Assembly: GCF_003628145.1 (NCBI RefSeq)
Contig: NZ_RBZV01000009.1
Coordinates: 124,001 to 188,000, forward strand
DNA length: 64,000 nt
Direction of reading: 5' to 3'
Source: Trinickia fusca
GTDB taxonomy: Bacteria > Pseudomonadota > Gammaproteobacteria > Burkholderiales > Burkholderiaceae
Shown piece by piece: positions 18,312 to 27,930 of this stretch. The notes beneath the pieces were generated by a model that had not been told where the DNA came from, made no database searches, and was given only the letters and a program-made list of their open reading frames with translations. Position numbers and translations under genes: made by a program. Position 1 is the first letter of the stretch. Every line of letters starts with the position of its first letter.

Positions 18312-20045
18312 ATGAAAACGGGGCGCGTGCGGATTTGGGGAGCGGGTATCTGCCTTGCGGCCGCGATGGCCCGCGGCGTGCCGGCGGAACCGCTGCCGGC
18401 ACCGACGGACTCCGCCTGCACGCCCGCGTTCTCCGAAGCCGACGTCATGCACGGCTTTCGCCTGCAGACCCCATGTGACCTGCATCCGGCATTGCAGAAG
18501 CGCCTGATCATGGCGGCCGATCGCGCGGCACGGCACGCCGCGCTGACCAACCGTCAGCGCGCGGCGTTCGCGCAAGCGGCGAACGTCCTGCTTGGCGGGG
18601 TCGGCGCGCGGGCGCTCGATCACGTTGCACCTCTGCTGGCCGGTCTCGCCGAGCAGGCGCAAGCACACCCCGACTACGATTTCGTCTCGACGGCACGCCT
18701 GTGGCGTCAGCGCTATCGACAACTGCTCGACGACATCGCGATGGCGCGCACGACCGATCCGCTCGAGCGCGACGTCGACGATGCGATCGACCAGCTCGAT
18801 CTGGACCGCGCCGCCAGGCTGCTCGCCCAGCAGCTGATCGAACCCCAGGAGCCCGACGATCTGACGGCCGTCCGCAGCTACGAGTCGGCGATCGTCGAGT
18901 GGCTGCGCTTTTCTCCGCAGCGCGCGCTGACTTTTGCCGAGCTCGCCCATGCGCTCGTGCCGGACGACATCGAGATCGCTGCCATCTACGCGGACTTGCT
19001 CGACGACGCGCGTCGACTCGACGAGGCGCAGCGTCTCGACGAATTCCTCATCATCCGCTACCAGACGCTCGCCCAGGACAAGCCCGACCGTTGGCGCCCG
19101 CGCATTGCGATGACGCTGACCCGGCTCGGCCGCCTCTACGAAGCCGAGCATCTGCCTCAGGAGGCGGAGATGGCGTATCTGCATGCGCTGGGCGTCTATT
19201 GGGGGATCGCGCGCGAGCATCCGCTCGCGTACGGCCCTGATTTGGCGACGACGTTCGCCGACCTCGGCATGCTGTATCGCGACCTGCACCGTCTGCCTGG
19301 CGCGATCGAGGCTTATGGCGAGGCGCTCAAGCTCGAGCGCGCACTGGAGCGTCGCGCGCCTGCCGAGTTCGCCCCCGAAGTTGCGGTGACGCTGAACGAT
19401 CTGGGCATCCTGGACGACATGACCGAGCGTCCCGACGATGCCGAGCGCGCCTTGCTCGAAGCGGTCGTGATTCAGCGCACGCTGGCCCATGCGAACGCAG
19501 CTGCCTACCAATCCGAGCTTGCACGCACACTGAACAATCTCGGCAACCTGTACGCGGAGCTCTCCCGCTTCGACGATGCCGAGCAAGTCTACGACGAAGC
19601 ACTCGGGTTGCGTCGCGAGCTGGCGCGCGACTATCCGGCGGCATACGTGCCCGAGGTCGCGCGCACGCTCGGCAACCTCGGCGTGCTGTACCGGATGCGC
19701 GGGCAGCCCGGGCGGGCGCGTACGGCGTACCGCGAGGCGCTGGCCGCCTACCGCACGCTGTCGCCGCGTCATGCGGCTGCGTATCGCCCCGACGAGGCGC
19801 GTACGCTGAACAACTTCGGCGTGCTGCTGAGCAGCCTGCACGAGCCGCGTGGCGCCGAGCAAGCGTATCGTCGTGCGATCGTGCTGTACGCCGCATTGAC
19901 CAGGATCGAGCCCGCCGCGTATCGGCTCGATTACGCGCGCACGCTCGGCAACCTCGCCCGGCTTTACGGCGAGACGGGCCGCCCGCGCGAAGCCGATGCG
20001 ACGCATCGCGAGGCGGCACGGCTCACCGATTCGTCGGCTCAGTAG
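18312..20045 (+). CDS. Exported tetratricopeptide-repeat protein
   Basis: A 577-residue protein with a signal-peptide-like start (MKTGRVRIWGAGICLAAAMA) and, from about residue 240, at least five repeats of 42-45 residues of the TPR/kinesin-light-chain type (for example ARTLGNLGVLYRMRGQPGRA). Such arrays bind other proteins; no catalytic domain is visible. ATG 18312 is chosen because it starts the signal peptide; the longer open frame overlaps the divergent zinc-ribbon gene. The ribosome site is only a weak AGAAGA. Shared upstream space with the zinc-ribbon membrane protein suggests that the two may be co-regulated and may act together at the envelope, which is inference. Confidence 0.8.
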   Translation: MKTGRVRIWGAGICLAAAMARGVPAEPLPAPTDSACTPAFSEADVMHGFRLQTPCDLHPALQKRLIMAADRAARHAALTNRQRAAFAQAANVLLGGVGARALDHVAPLLAGLAEQAQAHPDYDFVSTARLWRQRYRQLLDDIAMARTTDPLERDVDDAIDQLDLDRAARLLAQQLIEPQEPDDLTAVRSYESAIVEWLRFSPQRALTFAELAHALVPDDIEIAAIYADLLDDARRLDEAQRLDEFLIIRYQTLAQDKPDRWRPRIAMTLTRLGRLYEAEHLPQEAEMAYLHALGVYWGIAREHPLAYGPDLATTFADLGMLYRDLHRLPGAIEAYGEALKLERALERRAPAEFAPEVAVTLNDLGILDDMTERPDDAERALLEAVVIQRTLAHANAAAYQSELARTLNNLGNLYAELSRFDDAEQVYDEALGLRRELARDYPAAYVPEVARTLGNLGVLYRMRGQPGRARTAYREALAAYRTLSPRHAAAYRPDEARTLNNFGVLLSSLHEPRGAEQAYRRAIVLYAALTRIEPAAYRLDYARTLGNLARLYGETGRPREADATHREAARLTDSSAQ

Positions 20046-20075
20046 TCGCTACGCTGGCTACCGTTCGTCGCGCCC

Positions 20076-20450
20076 TTAGTGTCGCTTGCGCGGCGGCACG
20101 AAGCGCCAGCTCAGCAGGACGAGCAGCGCGAACAGCGTATAGGCGAGCGTGAAGACCCACGCGGGAAAATCGTAGTAGATCAGGCGTGCGAGCCAATGCT
20201 CGATGAAGCCTTGCGAGCCCGTGGTGCCGTGCCGCAGCCAATCTTCGAGGGTCGTCAGCGGGCAGGGAATGTCGAGCACGGCCAGCAGCGCGACGATGCC
20301 GATCGCGCACAGATGCGTGAACCGGAAGCGCGGCTCTCGCACCCATTGCCAGCCGCACGCCGCACCGATCCAGATCGCCGTGAACCCGCCGACGATGAAC
20401 AGCACGACGAGCGTGTGCACCACGAGAACGGCGTTGGCGAGCGCGTTCAT
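20076..20450 (-). CDS. DUF2784 family membrane protein
   Basis: A 124-residue protein with three to four hydrophobic helices and the stretch CPLTTLEDWLR, characteristic of DUF2784. The function is unknown. The start at ATG 20450 places the first helix at the N-terminus; the open frame extends further up but overlaps murI. It lies 16 nt below the murI stop on the same strand and may be co-transcribed with it. It converges on the TPR gene. Confidence 0.8.
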   Translation of the reverse strand: MNALANAVLVVHTLVVLFIVGGFTAIWIGAACGWQWVREPRFRFTHLCAIGIVALLAVLDIPCPLTTLEDWLRHGTTGSQGFIEHWLARLIYYDFPAWVFTLAYTLFALLVLLSWRFVPPRKRH

Positions 20451-20466
20451 CGCGGTCAAGCGGACG

Positions 20467-21363
20467 TCAGCCGCAAAGGGGCGCTGTTGGCGCGCCAAGG
20501 TCGCCGATGGCATCGGCGCGCTCGAAGTCGGCATCGGTCATGGCGATGTCGACCATTTCGACATCGGCCGTTGCCTGCCCCGACAAGCCGGCGAGCGGTG
20601 TGGCCACGCGCGCCAACGCTTGGCGCGGCACGGGATCGAGCGCCGTCGAGCAAAGCCGCAGCGAGGCTGCATGGTCATCGTCTGCGTGCAGGCCGTGCTC
20701 CGTCAGCAGCATATCGACCCGGCGTGCGATGGCCGAGCCCGTCTCGATCAGCGTGAACCGGTCACCGAAAAGCGTGCGGATCGTCGGCACGAGCAAGGCA
20801 TAGTGCGTCGAACCGAGGATGACCGTATCGGCGCCGGCCTGCGCCATCGGCTCGAGATAGCGCGTGAGCAGCGCATGCATCTCGGGGCCGGCCACGTGAC
20901 CTTGCTCGATCAGCTCGACGAGACCGTGGCCGGCCTGGCAGACGACGCGGCAATGGTTGGCATGCGTCGCCAGGAGCGTGCGCAGACGATCGCTGCGCAG
21001 CGTCGCCGCGGTGGCGAGCACGCCGACCACGCCACTGCCCGAGGCCAGCGCGGCAGGCTTGACGCCGGGCTCCACGCCGACGATCGGCAGCGCGAACGTG
21101 CTGCGCAGGCTCGCGATGGCATGGGTGGTGGCGGTGTTGCAGGCGACGACGAGCATCTTCGCGCGCTGGGCGCAGAGCCAGCGCGTGAGCGCCGCGCTGC
21201 GTGCGCGGATGAAGGCGTCGGTTTTCTCACCGTAGGGGGCGTAACCCGAATCGGCCAGATAGACGATCGATTCGTGCGGCAACTGCGCGCGAATCGCGTG
21301 CAGCACCGACAAGCCGCCAAGGCCGGAATCGAAGACGCCGATCGGTGCGCAAGCGTGGGACAT
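20467..21363 (-). CDS. murI: Glutamate racemase
   Basis: A 298-residue racemase that makes D-glutamate for peptidoglycan in the cytoplasm. The conserved start IGVFDSGLGGLSV carries the catalytic Asp/Ser. The two catalytic cysteines lie in VVACNTATTHA and in the later block near AALRLCSTALDP; GSTHYALL is also present. ATG 21363 gives the normal N-terminus, and the open frame above it is not conserved sequence. No strong ribosome site is seen. The gene stands between the MFS pump and DUF2784. Confidence 0.93.
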   Translation of the reverse strand: MSHACAPIGVFDSGLGGLSVLHAIRAQLPHESIVYLADSGYAPYGEKTDAFIRARSAALTRWLCAQRAKMLVVACNTATTHAIASLRSTFALPIVGVEPGVKPAALASGSGVVGVLATAATLRSDRLRTLLATHANHCRVVCQAGHGLVELIEQGHVAGPEMHALLTRYLEPMAQAGADTVILGSTHYALLVPTIRTLFGDRFTLIETGSAIARRVDMLLTEHGLHADDDHAASLRLCSTALDPVPRQALARVATPLAGLSGQATADVEMVDIAMTDADFERADAIGDLGAPTAPLCG

Positions 21364-21441
21364 GGTATGCGATCGAAATCGAAGTGGGGCGATGGCCGCA
21401 CAAGCGGCCAAGCGCATCGTTCGATCGGCGAGTATAAGGGC

Positions 21442-22914
21442 TTATCGAGCAACCGACGCTCGAGTGTGGGCTCGAGCCGACATCACGAAGGCGAGTGCGA
21501 TGCATGCGACGAACAGCAGCGACACGATGAGCATGCCGCCGCGGTAGGCCTGTGCGTAGCCGGCCGCTGATGCATCGTGCGCCACGGCCGAGAAGAACAC
21601 GCCGCTGATGGCCGTGGCGCCGAAGGCAGAGCCAATTTGCAGCATCGATGTGACGACGCTCGACGCGAGGCCCGCCTTGGCTGGCTCGATTTCGCCGATG
21701 ACGATGCGCACGACGCTGGGCAGTACGATGCCATGGCCGATGCCGGCCAGCGCGAGACCGGCATAGAACGGCAGGGTCGGCACGACCCGCAACGAGGCGA
21801 GGCACGATGCGGCAAACCCCGCGGCGAGCGCGACGAAGCCCGCCGTCAGCACATGGTGGCCGAGCCGGCGCACGAGCGCGGGCGACACGAGCGGCCCGAG
21901 GATCGAGCCCGCGCCGAACGGAAAGATGGCGAGGCCTGCCACGAGCGGCGACCAGCCGAGCCCTGCTTGCAGATAGATGCCATAGGTCAGGAAGAACGCG
22001 CTGTCGCAGTAGAAGCAGAAGGCCAGCACGAGTCCGATCGAGAAGACCGGATTGCGGAACAGACTCAGATCGACGAGCGGCGCGCCGCCCGCGCGCCGGG
22101 TGCGGTGCTGCGCGAACACGAACGTGGCGAGTACGGGCACGCTCGCGCCGAGGGACACGAACGTCCACGCGGGCCAGCCCGCTTCGCGCCCCTGCGTGAG
22201 CGGATAGATGACGAGCGCGAAGAACGACGAGAGCAGCACGAGGCCCGCGGCATCGACGCGCGAACCGTGGGCTGCGCGACTTTCCGGCACGAAGCGCCAG
22301 GCGCCGACGAGCGCGAGCAGGCCGACGGGCACGTTGATCAGAAAGATCGACTGCCAGCCGAGCCCGAACGGGTGCAGCGTGATCAGCGCGCCGCCGCCGA
22401 TCTGCCCGGCTACCGACGCAAAGCCGTAGACGAAGCCGTAGAGCCCCATCACTTTGGTTTGTTGCGCAAGCGGAAACGTGCTGCGGATCGTCGCGAGGAT
22501 CTGTGGTACGAGCATCGCGGCGCTGGCGCCCTGCACGAGGCGGGCGCAAACGAGCATCGTGCCGCTCGTCGCGAGCGCACAGCCTAGCGAGGCCACGACG
22601 AAGCCGGCCATGCCCGTCATGAACATCCGCTTGCGGCCGAGCAGGTCGCCGAGGCGGCCGCCCGTGACGAGAAACACGGCGAAGGCCGACGTGTAGACCG
22701 ACACGATCAGCTGCAGTTCGGCCGCGCTCGCGTGGATGCCGGCGCGGATCGCGGGCAGGGCCAGGTTCACGATGAAGTAATCGAGCGGCGAGAGGAACGC
22801 ACCGGTCAGCAAGACGACGAGCGCCAGCGTATTGGCTGCTTTCGACGGTGCGCGATCGGAGCCGACGGCGACGGGGGCGGCGGGGGCGGCGGTAACAGTG
22901 GGTTCGGATGACAT
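21442..22914 (-). CDS. MFS drug/multidrug transporter (DHA2-like)
   Basis: A 490-residue permease with 12-14 hydrophobic segments. Near the N-terminus are LDYFIVNLALPAI (helix 1 motif of the DHA2 group) and GRLGDLLGRKRMF (MFS motif A), with a motif-C-like region at FGLGWQSIFLINVPVG. DHA2 members are proton-driven efflux pumps for toxic organic molecules. Start ATG 22914 is used; an open frame to 22998 overlaps the amidase gene. It follows the amidase and the TetR regulator on the same strand, the usual layout of a TetR-controlled detoxification or transport cluster. Confidence 0.88.
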   Translation of the reverse strand: MSSEPTVTAAPAAPVAVGSDRAPSKAANTLALVVLLTGAFLSPLDYFIVNLALPAIRAGIHASAAELQLIVSVYTSAFAVFLVTGGRLGDLLGRKRMFMTGMAGFVVASLGCALATSGTMLVCARLVQGASAAMLVPQILATIRSTFPLAQQTKVMGLYGFVYGFASVAGQIGGGALITLHPFGLGWQSIFLINVPVGLLALVGAWRFVPESRAAHGSRVDAAGLVLLSSFFALVIYPLTQGREAGWPAWTFVSLGASVPVLATFVFAQHRTRRAGGAPLVDLSLFRNPVFSIGLVLAFCFYCDSAFFLTYGIYLQAGLGWSPLVAGLAIFPFGAGSILGPLVSPALVRRLGHHVLTAGFVALAAGFAASCLASLRVVPTLPFYAGLALAGIGHGIVLPSVVRIVIGEIEPAKAGLASSVVTSMLQIGSAFGATAISGVFFSAVAHDASAAGYAQAYRGGMLIVSLLFVACIALAFVMSARAHTRASVAR

Positions 22915-22994
22915 GGCGATCAACGTGCCTTGAGTATCGGAGCAGGGAAGGAGGGCTGGCGACGCGGGCGCAGCGGTCGATCTAGCCTGGGGCG

Positions 22995-24449
22995 TCACAG
23001 CGTGGGTGCGGGCAGCGCGCCGAGCACAGTCTCGAACGCCACGCCGATCGCGAGCAGGCGCCGGTCGCTGCCGAGTGGCCCATCGAGCTCGAGCCCGAGC
23101 GGCAGCCCCGTGCGCGTGACACCTGCCGGCAGCGACAGGCCGGGTATGCCGGCAATGCTGCCCGGATCGGTATGGCGCAGGTAGGCCGCCATCTCGTCGA
23201 GCGGCTCGCCACCGGCGATCGACACCGTCGACGAGCCGTTGGCTTCGTCGATTGGAACGGCGGGCAGCGGTGTGGTCGGAAACAGCAACGCATCGATGCG
23301 CTGCGCGGCGAACGTGTCGGCATAGAGCCGCTGCAGCGCCGGCCGGCCCTGTGTGAGCGCTTCGTCGTACTGCGCGCCGAACGTCTTGGCGGCCACGGCT
23401 TCGTAGATGCGCTGCACGTCGGGGCTGGCCACATCGGCGAGCACTTGCGCGATCGTGCGTACAGGTGCGCCGTTCGCATCGAGCCAGGCAGGCACGTCCT
23501 CGCTCGCTTCGTGAAACGCAATCGGCAGGCTGATGTCGCTGGCAAGCGGCAGCAAGTCAGGCAATGCCACCTCGACGAATTCGACGCCGGCATCGGCCAG
23601 GCGGTCGACGGCCGTGCGCAGCACCGTTTCGAGTTCGTGATCAAGGCCATGCCATAGCGGTGCCGGCAGCCCGATGCGCAGACCGGGCAGTCGCACGGCC
23701 GCGAGCGGCAGGCCATCGGTGATTGCGCGGTCTAGCAGGGCGACGTCCGACACGGTGCGCGCCATCGGTCCGACCGTATCGCGTGTCCGACTGATCGGCA
23801 CGACGGCTTGCGGATCGTGATAGCGGCGCTCGGCCCCGCCGTTGCCGACCGACGGGCGAAGACCGGCGATGCCGGTCAGCGCGGCTGGAATGCGCACGGA
23901 GCCGCCGGTATCGGTGCCAAGGCCCGCGGGTACGATGCGCGCGGCGATGGCGGCGGCTGTGCCGCCCGAGGAGCCGCCCGGAATGCGGGTACGGTCATAC
24001 GGGTTGCGCACCGGGCGCGCGTGGGGGCTGAGGTTCGTGCTCGTGATGCCGACGGCGAGCTCGTGCATGTTCGCCTTGCCGAGGACGATAGCGCCCGCGT
24101 CGACGAGCTTGCGCACCGATGGCGCACTCGTGCGCACGACGAACTGCGCTAGCGACGGGGTGCCCGCGCAGGTCCGCATGCCGGCCACATTGATGTTTGC
24201 CTTGACGACGATCGGCAATCCCGCAAGCGGCAAGCGGGCTCTTTCTTCGACGCTGAGCGCGTCGATGCGCCGCGCGGCCGCGAGTGCCTGATCGGCCTCG
24301 AGTGACGTGAGCGCGTTCAGGTTCGCCAGTGCCTCGGCACGCGCCAGCAGCGTGCTCGTATAGTCGAGTGCCGTCATCCGGCCGGTATGGATGGCCGCCA
24401 CCGCCTCGCTCGCCGTCAACGCCAACTGTTCGTCCACCGTCAGGGCCAT
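22995..24449 (-). CDS. Amidase-signature family amidohydrolase (indoleacetamide hydrolase-like)
   Basis: A 484-residue amidase-signature enzyme. The catalytic triad is visible: Lys83 in LPIVVKANINVAG, the cis-serine in GGSSGG (160-161), and nucleophile Ser184 in GTDTGGSVRIPA. The N-terminal sequence and the early VKANINVAGMRTCAGTP resemble indoleacetamide hydrolase-type members, which release indole-3-acetate, but the family is broad and other amide substrates are possible. Its neighbours are a TetR regulator (104 nt upstream) and an MFS pump (80 nt downstream), so I infer one module that senses, cleaves and exports an amide compound. Confidence 0.87.
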   Translation of the reverse strand: MALTVDEQLALTASEAVAAIHTGRMTALDYTSTLLARAEALANLNALTSLEADQALAAARRIDALSVEERARLPLAGLPIVVKANINVAGMRTCAGTPSLAQFVVRTSAPSVRKLVDAGAIVLGKANMHELAVGITSTNLSPHARPVRNPYDRTRIPGGSSGGTAAAIAARIVPAGLGTDTGGSVRIPAALTGIAGLRPSVGNGGAERRYHDPQAVVPISRTRDTVGPMARTVSDVALLDRAITDGLPLAAVRLPGLRIGLPAPLWHGLDHELETVLRTAVDRLADAGVEFVEVALPDLLPLASDISLPIAFHEASEDVPAWLDANGAPVRTIAQVLADVASPDVQRIYEAVAAKTFGAQYDEALTQGRPALQRLYADTFAAQRIDALLFPTTPLPAVPIDEANGSSTVSIAGGEPLDEMAAYLRHTDPGSIAGIPGLSLPAGVTRTGLPLGLELDGPLGSDRRLLAIGVAFETVLGALPAPTL

Positions 24450-24552
24450 GCAAAGTCTCCGCAGAAAGGGTATGAGGGCAAGGCACCGACCTGCACGCGT
24501 CTTGCCGCAGTCGAATTAATTACTTTTCAGTCAAAAAATCGGTAAAAAATTT

Positions 24553-25179
24553 TCAGCCGAGCGCCCGCATCGCGACGTCGACGGCTGTCACCAGCCGTGC
24601 CTCGTCGGGAATCACCTTGCCGACCACGCGCAAGCCTTGCGTCATGCAGAGCAGGAAATCGGCCGTGGCGCGCTCGTCCAGCGCCGGATCGAAGGCACCT
24701 TCTGCCTGCCCGCGGATGACTGCGGCCGCGAACAGCGTCGTCACGCGCCGCATGACGGCCTCGATACGCGTGGCGACCGCTTCGTCGCGCGGCACCATCT
24801 CCAGCGCCGTGTTGGTGATCAGGCAGCCGCGCAGGTGTTCGAGCGTGGCGGCGACACGCGTGTGGTGCAGCAGCGCCTCGCGCACGGCCTCGCACGCCGG
24901 CCGCCCCGAATTGAGTCGCTCGGACAGCCTGACGAGCGCGCCTTCCGAGTAGTGGTCGAGCGCGGCGAGCAGCATGCCGTGCTTGTCGCCGAACGCGCCG
25001 TACAGGCTGCCGCGCAGCAGGCCCGTCGCGTCGCACAGATCGTCGAGCGAGGTCGCGTGATAGCCGCGCTCCCAAAAGGTGCGTGCGGCCGCTTCCGAGA
25101 CGGCGCTCACGTCGAATTCGCGCGGTCGGCCGCGTTGCGGCGCGGTGCCGCCTTTTTGAGAAGCAGTGGACGTCTTCAT
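24553..25179 (-). CDS. TetR/AcrR-family transcriptional regulator
   Basis: A 208-residue repressor. The N-terminal helix-turn-helix lies at about residues 26-70 (ARTFWERGYHATSLDDLCDATGL...GSLYGAFGDKHGML), followed by the helical ligand-binding domain. The arrangement suggests control of its own gene plus the downstream amidase and MFS pump. The start is ATG 25179. There is no Shine-Dalgarno and the predicted transcription start falls on the ATG, so it may be leaderless. The spacer to the amidase (24450-24552) is AT-rich and may hold a second promoter. Confidence 0.9.
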   Translation of the reverse strand: MKTSTASQKGGTAPQRGRPREFDVSAVSEAAARTFWERGYHATSLDDLCDATGLLRGSLYGAFGDKHGMLLAALDHYSEGALVRLSERLNSGRPACEAVREALLHHTRVAATLEHLRGCLITNTALEMVPRDEAVATRIEAVMRRVTTLFAAAVIRGQAEGAFDPALDERATADFLLCMTQGLRVVGKVIPDEARLVTAVDVAMRALG

Positions 25180-25215
25180 GTTGAAGATATTATGACTGAT
25201 GATTCAAAATATCAA
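25180..25215 (-). promoter_or_regulatory. Promoter and imperfect palindrome at the tetR start
   Basis: On the minus strand, TTGATA (25210-25215), a 17-nt spacer and TAATAT (25187-25192) form a strong promoter whose start point would be 25179-25180, the A of the ATG. The same segment has imperfect arms TTGATATT and AATATCTTCAA, which could be the TetR operator. Confidence 0.6.
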
Positions 25216-25614
25216 GCGGCACTGCCGAGCCGGATTGCGTCAACTACGCGTTGCGGGTACGCTAGCGGACAGTTCAGACGAATTCACTCGCCCGAACCCG
25301 ACTCTATTCCATCCTTTGCCGATGACGACGAACCCGTTGCGCAACGCCTTGCTCGACCGCGCTTGCATAGCAAGTGCCGATCGCGCGTGCGTGGCCGGTT
25401 TCGACGTCGCATCTGTGGCTGTCGCATCGCCTCCCCCTCCCGCGAGGCACGAGGTGATCGCCGTCGCACCGCCCTCGGTGGTGGTGCTCGGCTGAGCGCC
25501 TCCTTTTTCGTTCCCTCGTAGCAGCGCGTTGCCCGTTTGGCGTCGTCAAGGCGTCGGCGGTGTGCATGCGCGCGCTGCGAGTCCAAGAACCGACACCGAC
25601 ACAGGTGACCCTTC
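25180..25614. other. Gap between tetR and the EamA gene
   Basis: About 435 nt between divergent genes. The left edge holds the tetR promoter. The remainder has short GC-rich open frames on both strands with no recognisable protein; it probably carries the promoter of the EamA transporter gene, but I could not fix it. Confidence 0.4.
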
Positions 25615-26547
25615 ATGGCATTCATCAAAGCCGCGTATGCGGCATATGGCTCGACTGCGCTGTTCGTCCTGCTCTGGGGCAGTGCCGCGATCTTCGCGGA
25701 ACTGGGCTTGCAGCACGCGTCCGCGTTCGCATTTCTCTTGTTGCGCTTCGCGCTCGCCTCGGCGGTACTGGGCGCGATCGGCCTGCGGCGACGACGCTGG
25801 CTGCCCGCGCCGGGCACGCGCTTGCGCGTGGCCGCCACGGGCGCGTTGCTAACGGGTGGCTACACGATCTGCTACCTGCTCTCGCTCGAAGACGGCATCA
25901 AGCCGGGGCTGCTCGCGACGATCCTCGGCGCACAGCCGATTCTCACTCTGCTGCTGACCGAGCGTCGCTACGGCGCGGCGCGTCTGGCAGGGCTCATGCT
26001 CGCGCTGGGCGGGCTGGCGCTGATCGTCCTACGCGGCACCGGTACGCCGACGTTGACGACGAACGGCATCGGGTACGCGTTGACGGCGCTCGCCTGCATC
26101 ACGATCGGCTCGCTGCTGCAAAAGCGTCTGCGGCAAGCGCCGATCGATGTGCTGCCGTTGCAGAACCTCGTGAGTCTTGCGCTGTGCGCGGGGTTTGCGG
26201 CGTTCAAGCCGCTCACGATCGAGCCCGGCGCGGCGCTCGTCGTGGCACTCGTTTGGATGGGGCTCGTGATCTCCGTGCTGGCGCAATTGCTGCTCTACCG
26301 TCTCATGAGCGGCGGCAATCTCGTGAACGTGACGAGCATGTTCTATCTGGTGCCGATCGTCACCGCGGGCATGGACTACGTGTGCTTCGGTCATCGGCTG
26401 CACCTGATGGAGATGGTCGGCATGGGCGCGATTCTCGCCGGGCTTGCGCTCGCGTTGCGGCCACAGCGGCCCACGCGCGCCTTGAGCGAACCCGGCGAGG
26501 CGTGCGCGGCGCATGAGACGGCGGCGACCGACGCTGACAGCCGATGA
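25615..26547 (+). CDS. EamA/DMT-family transporter
   Basis: A 310-residue protein with ten hydrophobic helices in two EamA halves (SAAIFAELGLQHASAFAFLL in the first, IGSLLQKRL opening the second). Members of this drug/metabolite transporter group export amino acids or other small metabolites across the inner membrane; the substrate here is unknown. The C-terminal 35 residues are hydrophilic. It starts at ATG 25615, the first methionine before helix 1. Confidence 0.85.
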   Translation: MAFIKAAYAAYGSTALFVLLWGSAAIFAELGLQHASAFAFLLLRFALASAVLGAIGLRRRRWLPAPGTRLRVAATGALLTGGYTICYLLSLEDGIKPGLLATILGAQPILTLLLTERRYGAARLAGLMLALGGLALIVLRGTGTPTLTTNGIGYALTALACITIGSLLQKRLRQAPIDVLPLQNLVSLALCAGFAAFKPLTIEPGAALVVALVWMGLVISVLAQLLLYRLMSGGNLVNVTSMFYLVPIVTAGMDYVCFGHRLHLMEMVGMGAILAGLALALRPQRPTRALSEPGEACAAHETAATDADSR

Positions 26548-26704
26548 GCGTGCCGACCTAGCAGACGCCACGCGGGCGGGCGGCAGCGATGCATGTCGTC
26601 GCCGCCCGCCGTTGCCGCCACCGCCCGCGCGGCAGTCAACGAAACGTGCCGTGCCGGCTACAATGCGCGGGCGCTGCATTTGTCCGACTTCTACTTACCC
26701 ATCC

Positions 26705-27766
26705 ATGCGTAATTCCGCTCGGGCCTTCTTACTGGGCCCGCTTCTGAAGGGCGTTTCACGGTCTTTCTACCTGACGCTGCGTGTGCTGCCCGTCGGCATG
26801 CGCGATCCGATCGGCTTGGCCTACCTGCTCGCGCGTGCCGCCGACACCATCGCCGATACGTCGCTGATCGCCCCCGCGCAGCGGCTCGAGCTGTTGCTGG
26901 CGTTGCGTACGCAGATCAACGGCACGGCGGCCGACGACGGCGGCGCGCTGGCGAAGCGGCTGGCCGTCGAGGTGGCGCAGCAGCAGACGCAATCGGACGA
27001 GAAGCAGTTGCTCGAATCGATCGGCCCGGCGCTGGTCGCGCTCACGCAATTGAGCGACGACGATCGCACAGCCGTGCGCGAGATCGTGACGACGCTCACG
27101 ACCGGCATGGAGTTCGATTTACGTACGTTCCCCGACGAACGCTCGGGCCAGCTTGCCGCGCTGCGCGAGTACGACGAGCTCGATCGCTATACGTATCTCG
27201 TGGCGGGCTGCGTCGGCGAGTTCTGGACGAAGATGACGTACGCGCACATGCCGGGCACGCTGCGCGGCGACCCCGCGACGCTCATGCAGCGCGGCATCCG
27301 CTTCGGCAAGGCGCTGCAGATGACGAACATCCTGCGTGATTGTGCGAAGGATCTGCGCATCGGACGTTGCTACTTGCCGCAGACGATGCTGGCACAGTTC
27401 GACTTGACCCCCACGGACCTGCTCGCGTCCGATGCTTCACCGCGCGCGCAGCCGTTGATGCTCGCGCTCGTGCGTAAGACGCTCGAACACTACCGGGCGG
27501 CCGCCGACTACACCTTCGCGCTGGGGCCGCTGTCGATTCGCCTGCGCCTCGCTTGCCTGTGGCCGATCCTGATCGGACTCGAAACGATGCTGCTGCTCGT
27601 GCGCAACCCGCATTGGCTCGATGCCGGCAAGGCGTCGAAGGTGCCGCGCGGCGACGTGTATCGCATCATTGCGCGCTCGGTGTTGCTCGTCGTATCGGAG
27701 CGCTCGCTGCGCAAATGGATCGACGCGCAGTTCGCTGCCATCGAGGCCCATCTGGCCGGCAGCTAA
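26705..27766 (+). CDS. Squalene/phytoene synthase family protein
   Basis: A 353-residue trans-isoprenyl diphosphate head-to-head synthase. The first Asp-rich motif is DTIAD (47-51) and the second DCAKD (212-216) in TNILRDCAKDLRIGRCYLP; both bind Mg-diphosphate. The opening LKGVSRSFYLTLRVLP is also typical. A hydrophobic C-terminal stretch (about 275-300) could attach it to the membrane. Family members condense two farnesyl or geranylgeranyl diphosphates, for hopanoid or carotenoid synthesis. No hpn or crt genes accompany it here, so squalene versus phytoene cannot be decided. Start ATG 26705 was preferred over 26663. Confidence 0.87.
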   Translation: MRNSARAFLLGPLLKGVSRSFYLTLRVLPVGMRDPIGLAYLLARAADTIADTSLIAPAQRLELLLALRTQINGTAADDGGALAKRLAVEVAQQQTQSDEKQLLESIGPALVALTQLSDDDRTAVREIVTTLTTGMEFDLRTFPDERSGQLAALREYDELDRYTYLVAGCVGEFWTKMTYAHMPGTLRGDPATLMQRGIRFGKALQMTNILRDCAKDLRIGRCYLPQTMLAQFDLTPTDLLASDASPRAQPLMLALVRKTLEHYRAAADYTFALGPLSIRLRLACLWPILIGLETMLLLVRNPHWLDAGKASKVPRGDVYRIIARSVLLVVSERSLRKWIDAQFAAIEAHLAGS

Positions 27767-27930
27767 AAGACGCGCGGCGTCGAACCGTGGAATAATCGGT
27801 CTGGTCCGCGCGACTGGCGCCATGAGATGGAGCACCATCGGGGAGCGCGGGCCGCTTGCTTGCAAGCGAGCCGCCGCGCGCCTGGGCATTGCGTGTTGGT
27901 AGTCGATCACAATCACCCAGGAGTGATGCA

